From assembly GCA_964035575.1 (NCBI GenBank), contig OZ037865.1, positions 682,001 to 746,000 of the forward strand: a stretch of 64,000 nt of DNA. The letters run 5' to 3'. The DNA is from Rhynchopus sp. YZ270_cl-10 (taxonomy: Eukaryota; Euglenozoa; Diplonemea; Diplonemida; Diplonemidae). A program made the translations under genes and the position numbers. Shown in pieces: positions 31,138 through 42,936 of the stretch (positions are counted from its first letter, which is position 1; every line of letters begins with the position of its first letter). The notes beneath the pieces are model-generated. The model was not told the DNA's origin. It worked only from the letters and a program-made list of their open reading frames with translations, and searched no databases.

Positions 31138-33180
31138 TAAAGCAAAACGTATAAAGGCAGAATGACACCCACTTTTTTGTGCATTATCAAATGTATCACC
31201 CAAGATTTTAGCAGGATCTTGGGGGTGTTTTGGCAGTCCGAATATACCCCTTCTACCTACTCCTCTTAGCTCGCATAGAAAAAAAAATCCACTTTTTCTG
31301 AATCGACAAAAAACGACCTGTGAAACAGGGTTCTAAAAAAAGAGAGAAAAAAAAGAGAGAAATTGAAGGTGCACAACGTCCCGGACACCAGCAGAACATC
31401 CACACCGAATTCCCCCGCTTATCGAACCCCCTCCAGAGGGTACAAAAGAAAGAGAAATTTTTTTTTTTTTTGAGAATATGCCTAGCCCCCTTCGTGCTTA
31501 GGCACATAGTCACTTCAAGGACAACCGTATCTTTTGAAATACAATATTTGCAGATGGTGTAACACAGCCGTATTATATTTTACTTTTTTTCCTCCCTTTT
31601 TTTTTTGAAGAACAGCAGTTCTACGCCTTCTCCTCTGAAAGAGGGAAGCGGAAGAAGCGAACAACCCGGCCCAAAGCACACCCAGCCAGCCCAGCCAGCA
31701 AGCTGGCTGGGGCAAACCGTAGGTACCGGCCAGAGAGCTCAAAAACCCTCGGAACAATAAAAAAAAATGCCCTCGGGGGTTGAACCCTTTTGTTGACAAT
31801 ACAAAACTTCCGAAAAAAAAAAGAAAAAAGAAAAACAAAAGAAAGTACAGAAAAGACCAACACCAAAAATCATATACCAGAAAAAGATGAAATTAGCCTC
31901 AAAAAAAAATCCCCCCTTCCCCCATAAGCATTGATAAAACCGTGCAAAATACACTGGAACAAAAAAAAAAACCTTAAAAAATATGAAATAAAGTTTTGTT
32001 GAAATTTTCTGGCTTTTCGGTAAAAAATTTTCGGCCACTTTTTCTTGCCGACACCTGACAATTTTTTTTGCATAGATCACATTTTTACTCTGGTTGTTCT
32101 GTTCTTTTTCTGGGTGGGTGCCTGGACACTGGGTACTGTAAACAGTGTATACAGTGTACAGTGTACTGGTACGTTGTAGATGATAGACGGGACGTGATAA
32201 GGGCGTGATACTCTTAGTCAGTCACTGGACGTGAGAGATCCTCAAAACCAGAAAATTTCAACTCAGCACTGTTTTCACCTCGGAGAAAAGTCGTTCTCTT
32301 TGCATTCAGGATTTCTGCATGCACACTCAGAAACCCTGGCTGCAAAGAAAACGACTTTTCCTGTCGGTAAATGATAGCTATTTCTAGGTATTTTTTTGTC
32401 CAGAATATTTCTTTTATTTTTGAATTTGAGGGGAGAGCAGGGGTTCCACTTATCTCTGTTTCCCCCTATGAACATGGAGACTTTTCCCATCAAGTACAGT
32501 TGAACAAGTAATATTGGCGACCAAAAAAGTCACCAATTGCAAGAAAACCCCCAAAATCTGCCATTATTTGGTCGCCAAGTTTCTTGTCCTACTGTACGTG
32601 AATACTGCGGGGGGGGAAAGTAAAAAAAAAGAGTACTTTGTACCTCGATGCCATGAAGATATCTTCATGGGAAAAAAACGGGGAAATCCCAGATTTTTTT
32701 TGAAGACTTTTTGAGTCATATCTTCACAGCGGAAATACTGGGGGAGTGTGTGGTTTTGTAGCATCGGTGCAACCCCGCTTGTCAAAAACAAGACGGGGGT
32801 GGTTTTTTTTTCCTTTTTTGTTGTGTCGACAATCACCTGCAGGATCTGTACTCAATGTCGCCCGAAGGCTAATTGTACTAAAAAAAGATATAGACAAAAG
32901 TCGTCCTCAACTCTGGAAAGTAGATTATATTTTTTATTTTGTTTTGGTGCAAAAAATTTTGGTTTGATTTTAGGTTACTATCGCGAGATAGCCGTCTAAA
33001 ATAAGACCTGACATCTTCGCTGAGGTGGAGAGAGAGAGAGGGGGTGATCGATGAGACTCGGAAAGCTCTCAACCCCGCAGTAGTTATAACTACCGCTCTT
33101 TGGGGAAAAAATACCTTGTGTGCGCAAAAGAAATATTTGGACATTGTATGAATGCTGTGGACAAAAATAAAATAAAAGTA

Positions 33181-33218
33181 AAGTTGACAGTACAAACGCC
33201 TCTGGGACGCAGGCACTG
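33181..33218 (-). repeat. Hairpin family B, common form
   Basis: AAGTTGACAGTACAAACGCC then TCTGGGACGCAGGCACTG. The outer pairing is CAGT(A)C with G(G)CACTG. Confidence 0.55.
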
Positions 33219-33250
33219 CCACTCCGCAAAAAAAAAAAAGGGGGGTTTAT

Positions 33251-33284
33251 AAGATGACTCTAAGCCTCTCGTACTTAGTCATCG
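33251..33284 (-). repeat. Hairpin family A copy
   Basis: AAGATGACTCTAAGCCTCTC then GTACTTAGTCATC. It lies 33 bp from the family B copy at 33181-33218, so the two cassettes sit side by side. Confidence 0.55.
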
Positions 33285-34285
33285 ACGAATTAGGACAGAT
33301 TCCCATTCATTTGTCCTATCTTTGCTTACACTGTCGGATCTTTTTAATGCCGGAAATCTAGGCCAAAAAATCCAAACATTAATAAGGTACCAACCATTTT
33401 ACCAACACGGAAAGTTTTTTTTTTTTTTTGTTTTTTTTTTTGTTTTCAATAAAAATCTGAAAACGGCTAGACAAACCTACAGAGATGAGCCGTCTCCAAC
33501 CTTTTCCAAAAGCTGTCAGAAAGCACGTCGTATTTTTGTTCATGCACACGATCTCCACGAGAGGAGGTTGCATGCAGGCACATAGCATTGGAGAAATAGT
33601 AACTCTCTGACAGGTAAGTAAAAGGGGAAAAAAAAGGGGGGTTTTTTTCGTTGATTGCACAATCACCCTTGGAGGGGGTGATTTGGCGACCGTATCGGAG
33701 GAACTATTTCTCCTTTAAGCTCCGCTGGTTGGTAGAGAAAAAAAAAGGGGAGGGTTGAAAAATGAATGTGCCTCGTACGTACATCAGTTCTAAAAAAAAA
33801 AAAAAAGAAGGTACCTCAGTGTCAAAACTAAGTCAGCACCCCCCCTTCATCCCACGCTCAGAGAAAAGAACATCGCTTCGTCTCTGTGTTTTTTTGTTTT
33901 CGTTTGATTTGTTGTGTTTGTTTGTTTGTTTGTTTTTTTTTTTTTTCTTTTCTTTTCTTTTTTTTACTTTCTTTGGATATGATTTGCTAAATTATATTTT
34001 TGCGGTTTTGGTTTTTTTTTTTCCTTCCAAAAAATTGGAAAAAGGAAAAAGAGGGGAGGAGGTGAATAAAGATGAATGCGTCACAACATCTCTAAAAAAA
34101 AACGGAGGGGGAGGGAGGGAAGAATAAAACCCCACGAACAATTTTGCATCGACAAACTACCACGTCAAAAAAGACAGGGGTTTTTTTGCAGACAAAATCA
34201 CCCGAAGGCCAGGAAAAAACCCCCCCATTTCCCCCCCTTTTTTTGAACTAAAAAACAAGGAAAGAAAACACAAAAAAGGTGCACA

Positions 34286-37200
34286 TTATGATGCTGGTGG
34301 GAGACCCACCTCACTTACCCCAACTTTGCTTCGTCTATTTTGGGTAGGGGCAACTCCGTCCCTTCCAGGAGAAGCTCTGAGACCTGTACCTGGGGCTGAT
34401 GTTTGGGCCTGCGACGCATCCACGGGGAGCTCTGTGTGAGGCACCTTGGGAACTCCACCTTCGTTGAACTCAGCAAGCCCTTCTTTAAGGGAGAGTCTTC
34501 GTGCCTCTTGTCGTCTCTCTTGTCGAGGCTCGTCTTCGCCGTGCTTTGAGTCATGATGCCTCCGTTGATAGCCTTTAGAGTGGAACCGCTTCTGACGGGG
34601 TTGTGCTTCCTGCTGTTCGGCTTGGGGCTGAGGTTGCGGTTGGGGTTGTGGTTGGGGTTGATGTTGTTGTTGATGCTGCTGGTTCAGCTGGAGCTGCTGC
34701 TGCAGTTGTTGCTGCCGCTGGTAAACCGTCTGGCTATGGTGGTGTGGGGATCCGTGGTGCCCGCCACGACCACGCTGCTTGAAGTTCCCCGACCACACCT
34801 TGCGTTTGCGTGTGTGCGACCCTGTCGTGATGTTGCTGCTGTGTGTCGATAGAGTTGAATGCTGTGAGAACGGGCTTGTCCCGGTTTGCGCCATCTCCCA
34901 CCCACGGTGCTCCCACTTCCGCCGTTCATCGGAACACTTCCCAGAATGGGTTTCGTGCATGATAAGACGTTGTACCAGTAGGTCAAGGTACTGCTTCATC
35001 TGTTGGGGGAAAATGGATTAAATAGAACGATGCATTTATGATTGATTCACACAAATAAACAACCACAAAACGTTAAAAAAAAAGAGGCCTGCCCAGACCA
35101 GAAGCGCCCCAACTTTGAGAATCAAACTTCAATTGAAGAGAAAATTTTATGGATATGCGAAATGTAAAGCGGTTGAGTCATGCGGGGGGGAAATCACCCA
35201 AACAACTCCATTTTTGGAAATTTTGAAAAACAGACAACACGCTGTCAAAAAAAATATGAATAATCGTCTCAAAAACACTTCAACACCCATACCTGTCTGT
35301 GCCCCCATGAGTTGCGGTGGTTGTCACCTTTGTTGTTGTCAATGAAGAGGTGCTGGCGGAGGCCTTGAGCTGGGGGGCGTTCTTCCGGGGAGAATTCGAG
35401 GCAGTTCTTGCAGAAGTCGATGAAGCATGCGGACATGCCGTCGATCGTGCGGCTCAGCTCCTTATGCTCGGAGAGCGATTTGGTGATGGCCTCCCACGAG
35501 AAGCTGCTGCGGAGCTTCTCGTCCTTCATAAGATCGACCTTCTCAGGACGGATGTTGCGCGACGACAGCATCCGAGGGTCGAACTCCACAGAGCGCATCC
35601 GGCTCGACGTCATGCTACACTGAAACAGATGTATATCGCTGTTGATATGCAACCCCAACGCACACTCCACAGCCATCACACCCACACTCCAAATATCCGC
35701 CTTCTGCTTATGCACAAGCAGGTCTCTCCCTTGAAGCTTCGAGCGCTCCCCGTAAAGCCGCTCAGGGCTCATGTACAACCGTGTTCCCCCCTGCACACCC
35801 TCGCTCCCCACCCCAGTCAGCCCAAAGTCGCCAATCTTAACCTGCGCCCAGTTATTGATCAGGATGTTGCCCGGCTTGATGTCCTGGTGCACCATATCCA
35901 GACTGTGCAAGAAGTACAGCCCGCACAGCACCTCGTCCAGCACGTACGCTAGGATGCATTCACGGAGGGGGACGAACTGTGTGCCTGTCTTCTGCATCAT
36001 CGGAGGCGACTTCGGGATGGTGGGTGTCCCTGGGGTCAGGTTCCTGTGAGGAGAAAAAAATATGTCAAAAAATTGGAGCATTTATTTTATGAAAGATGAA
36101 TATCCATAGAGAAGTTGATAGTGCAAACGCCTCTGGGAGAGCAGAGCACTGACACTCCGTAGGAAAAGAAAAGAGGGTAGAAAAGTGCACCTCTCCAAAT
36201 GAGTATTCCTAATTCAAGACATGAAATTAAAAGCATACGGGTTGATGAGGCGCTGGAGTGGGTCGGACCCGCGGATTGTGTCGAGCAGAGTGTCGGACAC
36301 CTCGCGCGAGATGGTGCTGAGTGAGATGAGGAGGTCGTCGAGCGAGCCGAAGTGCATGAACTCCATAAGGAGGAAGAGCTTCGACTCGTTGTCGTGGTAG
36401 AAGGGCTTGAAGGGCGTGACAATGTGGTGGTAGCCCTTCAGCTCCTTCTTCCGCGAGATCGCCGACACCGTGTCGAGGATGCGCTGCTGCGCCGCCAGCT
36501 CACTCTCCGCCGCAAGGTTCATGCTCATGAGCTCCTCCTTGCACCCTGTCTCATTGATCGTCATTTCCTTCAACGCACTGAGATCCCCCGTACGCGGCGC
36601 ACCTTGGCACTTCCGCCAGCATTTGTACACCTTCCCATACGCGCCCTGCCCGAGGGTGCGTTTCCAATCGACATCAAGGTCCTCCCAGGCAAGCTTGTAG
36701 TTCACTTCCGCCTTTTTGAGAAATTTCTTTTCGCGTCTGCTTTGGCGGTCTCTACCTGCACGCAGGTCTGGGCTGCGGATGGTGGATATGGAGTCATCAT
36801 CGCTGGGGACAGGGACGGTGGTGGCGATGGGGAGCACGCCTTTGCGGTTGCCTGCTTGGAGGGAGTGGTTGATGGACTGCACAAGCTTGCGCACCCCGCT
36901 TTGGTGGAAGAGGGCTTGGTTCCGACGCTCGGGTTTGCGCTCCTTTGAGTCCTCACCTTGTGGGGATGGGGGCGCGCTGGGGCGACGCTCGAGTTGGATA
37001 GACGGTGCCGCTGCACCACCACCAGCAGCAGACGTCACCGGTGTCGACGGCCCGGCCGACACAGTAGTCGGCGGTGCATGCCGTGGCTGCGTGCTCCCTA
37101 TCTTCATGCTCATCTTCTCCGGATGCCGCTTCGGCTTCCGATGATGCGTCTTTGCAATCCCCATTCCCATCCCACCCACACCCACACCCCCCATACGGCC

Positions 37201-38040
37201 TATGCCCATACCACCTACGCCCATGCCCATGCCCATGCCCATTCCCGTGCTGCCCAGCCCCATCCCGCCTACGACGCCCATCCCAATGGGTTTGTTGGCG
37301 CCATTGGTTGCAGGGACACCAGCGATACCCATCTGTGCAGGTGGGGGTTGTGTCTCTGTAAGGTCGATGACGGTTGCGGAGGAGTCAGACTTTGCGAAGA
37401 TGCGTTGCGGCTTGGCTTCGGGGTCGGGTTGGGGCTGCGTCAGGGGTGCCTGGTGTTGTTGGTGCGGCTGCTCGACCTCACTCTCCTCACTGTCCTTCTT
37501 CGTGGCGCACTTCTTGCACACCGCCCGCTTCTTTGAAAACCAATTCAAAAAGTTGCAGTTTGGACAGACCCACCCAGAAGGGTCGGGCCTTCCAGCGGAC
37601 ATAGAGTTTCGCGGACGGGGTGGGGTGTGGCTGGAGAAGGCACCCCCCTCTTTGCGCTGCGGGGTGGAGGAACGGTACTGCCCGCCGGAGAAGCTGTGGC
37701 TGCGGGAAAACTTCGCGACCTCTGCGGCTACTGCAGCGACGGTGGCGACGTTAGGATGTGCCGGAGTGTCCCCTGCGACGGAGCTGGACGCGCTTTCTAG
37801 CGTATCCTCCCCCATGACACACTCCGTTCCATCAGTCTTCTTATACACAAGCTTCCCATCTGCTCTCTTATAAGCCTCAGCATGCGCTGCCCCACGAAAC
37901 AACGGAATCGTGAACCTCCACTCATCCTTGTCATCATGCTGTTCACTCAACCCGTTCGACCCCACATCATCTGCACTCCCTACTGGTCCCCTGCTCAGAA
38001 CGTTCTCTTCTTCTTCTCCTCCACATTTTTCCACTTGCAT
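34286..38040 (-). CDS. MAP2K-like kinase with N-terminal RanBP2-type zinc finger, three exons
   Basis: Signalling kinase of 1088 residues. Exons on minus: 38040-36239, 36043-35293, 34999-34286. The introns are 36044-36238 (donor GTATGC, acceptor CCTCACAG) and 35000-35292 (GTATGG, CCCAACAG), and the phases agree exactly. Residues 157-178 form a zinc finger (WVCPNCNF, then CKKC; Cys 159, 162, 175, 178), close to the RanBP2 type but with a 12-residue middle spacer. A Met/Gly-rich repeat region follows. The kinase domain runs from LGQGAYGKVYK (463) through ALKEM (K491), HQDIKPGNIL (653-662) and DFG (673-675) to GTRLYMSPERL. The catalytic Arg is Gln (HQD), while Asp, Lys and Asn are intact, so activity is plausible without the usual activation-loop arginine contact. 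Exon 1 ends inside the kinase domain. The third exon is Gln/Pro/His-rich. The MAP2K-like call rests on MSPER and the overall motif spacing. Confidence 0.87.
36111..36150 (-). repeat. Hairpin family B copy inside kinase intron 1
   Basis: GAAGTTGATAGTGCAAACGC then CTCTGGGAGAGCAGAGCACT. This is an intron-borne copy; its apical part is CTCTGGGAGAG, a fresh CTC/GAG stem. Confidence 0.55.
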
Positions 38041-39203
38041 ATGACGCAGTCAATACAGAGAATAAATGAAGCAAGAAGGAATGAGAGAGGAGGGAAGAGG
38101 AGGAGGTGGAGGAGGAGGAGGGAGGGAGGCTAAAAAGCCAGTTTTCCCCCAAAATAAATGGTTGGAAGGGGGAAAAAACTCCCAAATAAAAGCAGAGAGA
38201 GAAGAAGAAGAAGAAAAAGGGTGTGGAGAGCGGATTAAAAAAAGGGGGTGGTATGTCCCTCTAACTATGTGTTTTGCTGCAGTTCGGAGAACAGAAAAAA
38301 AAGGGGACAAAAAAAAAAGATATTTTTTTCTGAGAGGCCTGCAAAAACAAAACAAAAAGAGAGAAGGAAACGACTTCTGACAACGACACAATATATTAAA
38401 GAGGAAACAAAAAAAAAATTGGGAGGAGAACCGGCTTTCTGTTATCTCAGAAAGAGAGAGAGCAAACCCCGATTCTAAAAAAAAGGGGGGGTATGTGTGT
38501 GGGGAGGGGAGGATTCCTCTTTGTATTGCTGTGAAGCTACTTTGTCTGTAGGGCGGTGATGGTGGTGGGTGAGGGAGAAGGGGGGGGAAGCAAAATCATA
38601 CTACAAAATAGAATTAAAAAAGACCTTTACAAAAAAAAAAAAAAAAAAAAAAAAAAAACGATTACCTAGTGAGTAGGCGGGTGGAACGTTTTTGGCACCT
38701 TTTGCTGTGCGTGGTGAAGGGGGAGGGGAGGAAGAAGGGGGGTTTTATTGTCCAGACAATGGGCAGCAGCATGAACGGGCTGCACTGTCAGAACGTAAAT
38801 GGAACAGTTGGCTTCTGTGAGCTGGCAAGGGAGGTGTCGCTGCTCACCTATCCGAAGACTGAAAACAAAAAAAAAAGCAAGACAAAACAAATTGACCCTT
38901 TACCACCCCCCTACATCGATTTCAATACTATACCCTACCTCACCTTCGGGTACCCTACAGGGGGGCGAAGGAAGGTTCTGGAAAAAGAAGCGCACATAAT
39001 ACTCTGTGGCTGATTTTTGCCCAGATGGGATATTTTTCGAAGAAAATCACACGGTTCAGTGGAATTTTATATGCAATTAAGGGCCGCACCATACGTCGGA
39101 AAAATGTATTCTAAAGGTAGGTGCAGATTCTCCTTTAGGAAAGCAGTTGACACATTCATGAAAATTACACCTTCAACGAAGCTGCACACAAGAATGGCGC
39201 AAC
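38041..39203. other. Spacer downstream of the ankyrin gene
   Basis: No gene seen. It has purine-rich tracts at 38070-38230 and a 28-base A run near 38631-38658. A block at about 38886-38970 (ACATCGATTTCAATACTATA) matches part of the tandem repeat at 54.7-55.2 kb. Confidence 0.45.
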
Positions 39204-41723
39204 TTAAGGAGAATGTCCGGCATTGTCCCGACCCTCAGTGTCTGCCCCTGCGTCAATGAGCACCTGCACCACGTCTGCATGTTTTTCGTCTACAGCAAAG
39301 TGCAGCGCAGTGCAGTTCTTGCTACCTCTGTCATTCACGCCCACCTCCGACAAGCCCACAAGATAGCGCACAATATTGGTGTGACCACTTATCGTTGCAA
39401 AGATAAGACACGTGTTTCCTTTGTCGTCTGTGGCACGCACATCCGCACCTGCTTCGATCAACTTCGACACAGTTGCGAGTTCTCCTGAACAGCTGGCCAA
39501 GTGCAGGGGCGAGTGTCCTTCATCATTCTTCGCTTCAATGTCTGCCCCTGCATCAATGAGCACCTGCACCACGTCTGCATGTTTTCCCTCCGCAGCGTAG
39601 TGCAACGCAGTGCAGTTCTTGTTGTCTCTGTCATTCACCTCCACCTCCAGCAAGCCCACAAGGTAGCGCACAATATCGGTGTGACCATCATCTGCTGCAG
39701 ACATAAGACACGTGTATCCTTCGTCGTCTGTGGCACGTACATCCGCACCTCCTTCGACCAACTTCATCACAGTTGTGAGTGCTCCTGAAAATATAGCCAC
39801 GTCAAGAGGCGAGTATCTTTCGTCTCCTTCGCCAGCCTTTGTCTCGATTTCTGCCCCTGCATCAATGAGCACCTGCACAGTATCGGTGTGACCATTATAC
39901 GCTGCAAGGATAAGACACGTGTTTCCTTCATCGTCTGTGGCACGTACATCCGCACCTCCTTCGACCAACTTCATCACAGTTGCGACTTCTCCTGAACGGC
40001 TAGCCAAGTGCAGGGGCGAGTGTCCTTTATCAGTCTTCGCTTCAATGTCTGCCCCTGCATCAATGAGCACCTGCACCACATCTGCATGTTTGTGTTTCCC
40101 AGCATAGTGCAACGCAGTGAAGTCGTTCCTGCATTGGTGATTCACATCCACCTCCAGCAAGCCCACAAGATAGCGCACAGTATCGGTGTGACCATTACAC
40201 GCTGCAAAGATAAGACACGTGATTCCTTCGTCGTCTGTGGCACATACATCCGCACCTGCTTCGACCAACTGCTTCACACGCATGAGTTCTCCTGAACGGC
40301 TAACCAAGTGCAGAGTCGAGCAGCGTCCTTCATTCTTTTTCTCTGCATCGACGAGCACTTGCACCATGTCATGTCTTTTATTCATAGCAACTCGCAGCGC
40401 AGTGAAGCCGTAATTGTTTTGGTGATTCACGTCCACCTCCGGCAAGCCCACAAGATAGCGCACAATATCGGCGCTTTCACAAGACACTGCAAGTTCACAA
40501 GACAGTGCAAGGATAAGACACGTGGATCTCTCTTCATCCATGGCACGTACATCCGCACCTGCTTCGACCAACTTCGTCACAGTTGTGACTTCTCTCGAAC
40601 GGCTAGCCAAGAGCAGAGGCGACCGTCCTTCATCATTCTTCGCTTCAATGTCTGCCCCTGCATCAATGAGCACCTGCACCACGTCTGCATGTTTTCTATA
40701 CACAGCCTCGTGCAACACAGTGCAGTTGTTCCTGCCTCGGTGATTCAGGTCCACCTCCGGCAAGGTTGCAAGGTAGCGCACAGTATCGGTGTGACCATAA
40801 AACGCTGCAAGATTAAGACACGTGAATCCTCCGAGGTCTTCTGTGGCACATACATCCGCACCTGCTTTGACCAACTTCATCACAGTTGTGAGTGCCCCTA
40901 AAAGGCCAGCTGTGTGCAGAGGCGACTGTCTTTTATCATTCTTTGTCTCAATGTCTGCCCCTGCATCAATGAGCACCTGCACCACGTCTTCATGTTTCCG
41001 TCGTACAGCATAGTGCAACGCAGTGCAGTTCTTGTTGTCTCGGTGATTCACGTCCACTTCCGGCAAGCCCACAAGGTAGCGCACAATATCGGCACGTCCA
41101 AAATCCGCTGCAAGCATAAGACAGGTCTCCCCTTTGTCGCTTACTACACGCACATCCGCAACTGCTTCGACTAACATCTTCACAGTTGTGAGTGCTCCTG
41201 AAAGGCTAGCCAATTGCAAAGGCGAACGCCCTTTGTCGTTCTTTGTCTCGATGTCTGCCCCTGCACCGATGAATACCTGACACACTGCAGGATCCTCCCA
41301 CATGGCTGGACAGGGGCGCAACTTCTGATTGTTAACTTCCTCTGAGGTGTCACTGTCTGCGGAGTCGTGTGGGACAAACGCAACGTTCATGCATACTGAC
41401 TTCCAATGCTGCAAGAGGACCTCCGTGCACGCAGTGTGGTCTGCGTGGACACACTCACTCAGCAGGATCCCAAAGCCCCTCTGCGTTGTCTCGACATACG
41501 GAAGAAGCAGTGCGAGACATTCCTTGTGGTTCCCTCTGCATGTCTCGTGCACAGCTTCGAAGACACCCGTTTCCGCTTTGCTGCCCGGGGAGAGCTTCTC
41601 GAGTGCTGCCCGCACGGCAGCAGTGTTGCCGTTCCTGACAGCCTCCAGCAGGACCTCGTCAGAAAGCTTTCCTTTTGTTGATTGGTTCTCATTTGGTGTG
41701 CTGTCTGCGTGTTGTTCCGACAT
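39204..41723 (-). CDS. Ankyrin-repeat protein, about 20 repeats
   Basis: Protein-interaction scaffold of 839 residues, probably cytosolic, partner unknown. After about 145 non-repeated N-terminal residues (starting MSEQHADSTPNENQSTKGKL) come ankyrin units with the usual landmarks: TALHYA, HADVVQVLIDAGADIE, SPLHLAS, TCLILAA, DTVRYLVGL. Units alternate in two or three near-identical types, a sign of recent internal duplication by unequal exchange. One degenerate unit (CELAVSCESADIVRYL) has a short internal duplication, and another is shortened (KRHDMVQVLVDAEKKN). No signal peptide, membrane segment or catalytic domain. The array runs to the C-terminus and ends in GRDNAGHSP. Confidence 0.88.
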   Translation of the reverse strand: MSEQHADSTPNENQSTKGKLSDEVLLEAVRNGNTAAVRAALEKLSPGSKAETGVFEAVHETCRGNHKECLALLLPYVETTQRGFGILLSECVHADHTACTEVLLQHWKSVCMNVAFVPHDSADSDTSEEVNNQKLRPCPAMWEDPAVCQVFIGAGADIETKNDKGRSPLQLASLSGALTTVKMLVEAVADVRVVSDKGETCLMLAADFGRADIVRYLVGLPEVDVNHRDNKNCTALHYAVRRKHEDVVQVLIDAGADIETKNDKRQSPLHTAGLLGALTTVMKLVKAGADVCATEDLGGFTCLNLAAFYGHTDTVRYLATLPEVDLNHRGRNNCTVLHEAVYRKHADVVQVLIDAGADIEAKNDEGRSPLLLASRSREVTTVTKLVEAGADVRAMDEERSTCLILALSCELAVSCESADIVRYLVGLPEVDVNHQNNYGFTALRVAMNKRHDMVQVLVDAEKKNEGRCSTLHLVSRSGELMRVKQLVEAGADVCATDDEGITCLIFAACNGHTDTVRYLVGLLEVDVNHQCRNDFTALHYAGKHKHADVVQVLIDAGADIEAKTDKGHSPLHLASRSGEVATVMKLVEGGADVRATDDEGNTCLILAAYNGHTDTVQVLIDAGAEIETKAGEGDERYSPLDVAIFSGALTTVMKLVEGGADVRATDDEGYTCLMSAADDGHTDIVRYLVGLLEVEVNDRDNKNCTALHYAAEGKHADVVQVLIDAGADIEAKNDEGHSPLHLASCSGELATVSKLIEAGADVRATDDKGNTCLIFATISGHTNIVRYLVGLSEVGVNDRGSKNCTALHFAVDEKHADVVQVLIDAGADTEGRDNAGHSP

Positions 41724-42328
41724 GGTGCTGTGTGGATTGCTGTGAGGCTGCCGATACTGCTTGTGTTATATGCGAGGTTGTGGGGATGGAGGGAAGGATC
41801 TACAAAAGACGCTCACCCAGGGTGATGCAACACACCCAGGACGGTGGACACGGGCGGAGAGCGGAAAGGGGGAAATGGTACAAAATGAAATTTTAAAAAA
41901 GGGGGCCTTTTGCTGTGCGTCATAAAACTGAAATGCGCGGTGTAGAATAGCGATAAAAAAAGAGAACTAGAAACCTAAGCCTCACGGTGCTTTAGTCACC
42001 TTGAAAAATTGGCTCGTGGTGTCGCGAGATAAGATGCACCTTCCCCATACCCCCCCCCCCGCAAAAGACGTGACACCCCCCTTTATCACGTCGCGCTTAG
42101 CGATCCGGCCTTCCAGCCCCTCCCTTCCCCGATCCCAGAGATGTCGTAAGGGAAATAGAATCTGACTTCAGGATACGACAAGCGAACAAAAATAATGAAG
42201 AAAATTAGGAAGAGATGAATGTGATTTGTGTACATCTCAAGAAACAAAAGAAAAATAACTTTTTCTGTTTATCGCTCTGCAAATTTGTAGTGTTCGCATG
42301 AGTCTGTGAGTGGTGGTAAAACAAAGAG

Positions 42329-42378
42329 AAGTTGAAAGTGCAAATGCCTCACCGTTCATCGGCGGACGCATGCATTGG
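42329..42378 (-). repeat. Hairpin family B, long apical stem type
   Basis: AAGTTGAAAGTGCAAATGCC then TCACCGTTCATCGGCGGACG. The apex matches those at 3483 and 42886, but the outer part reads GCATGCATTGG, so outer and apical parts vary independently. Confidence 0.55.
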
Positions 42379-42847
42379 TTCTCCAAATAAATACTGGATG
42401 AAAAACAATTTGCAGGCACGCACCTTCCGTCAACTCTATTTTCCTCTTTGCCAATGCTTGGTATATTTTAAAAATAAAAAAACTTGTTATAATTTTAGAC
42501 TACTCCATTTTTTGGGAGCACCACGTTATTTTCTTCACAGGTTTGACAATAAAGAAGTGGAACAATTCCACAATTTCACAAAAAAAAGTGGGCAACGCAA
42601 AAAGACAGCTATAAAAATATATTTAAAAAAAAGCGAACAAGGGCCAGTCACGTTATAGAGTGAGGTGTGGAGACAAGCATACATACCCCTTCCTATACAC
42701 CCCATGAATGGTTCTTTCTTTTGTAATATTAAAACTTGAGAGCGTGGTTACCTCTGTGGTGACTGCGCATTCATTTTACGTTCAGAGATATGCGTGCATC
42801 ATAACCATCTTTCTTTTCATGGGGGGAAAAGGGAATAGAAAACTTGA

Positions 42848-42936
42848 AAGATGAATGTGCCTCTCGTGCACACACACCTAAAGAGAAGATGAAAGTGCAA
42901 ACGCCTCACCGTTCATCGGCGGATACAGGGCGCTGC
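42848..42936 (-). repeat. Adjacent family A and family B hairpins
   Basis: A TGTGC-CTCTCGT-GCACA family A hairpin (42848-42878) is followed within 8 bp by a family B copy with the CACCG/CGGCG apex. This is the tightest pairing of two cassettes in the window. Confidence 0.55.

Larger units (their letters stand above)
30200..34285. other. Repeat-rich spacer, right half
   Basis: No supported gene. It has two GCCTGCGGCGCCAT blocks at about 30510 and 30610, each followed by a GC-TCGC-AAAAAA hairpin. Family A hairpins lie at 31105-31137 and 33251-33284, a family B hairpin at 33181-33218, and family G repeats at about 32821-32870, 33655-33700 and 34188-34215. A TATCGCGAGATA hairpin lies near 32980, and a CAGTGTATACAGTGTACAGT stretch near 32140. 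A/T and G homopolymers are abundant. Confidence 0.5.
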
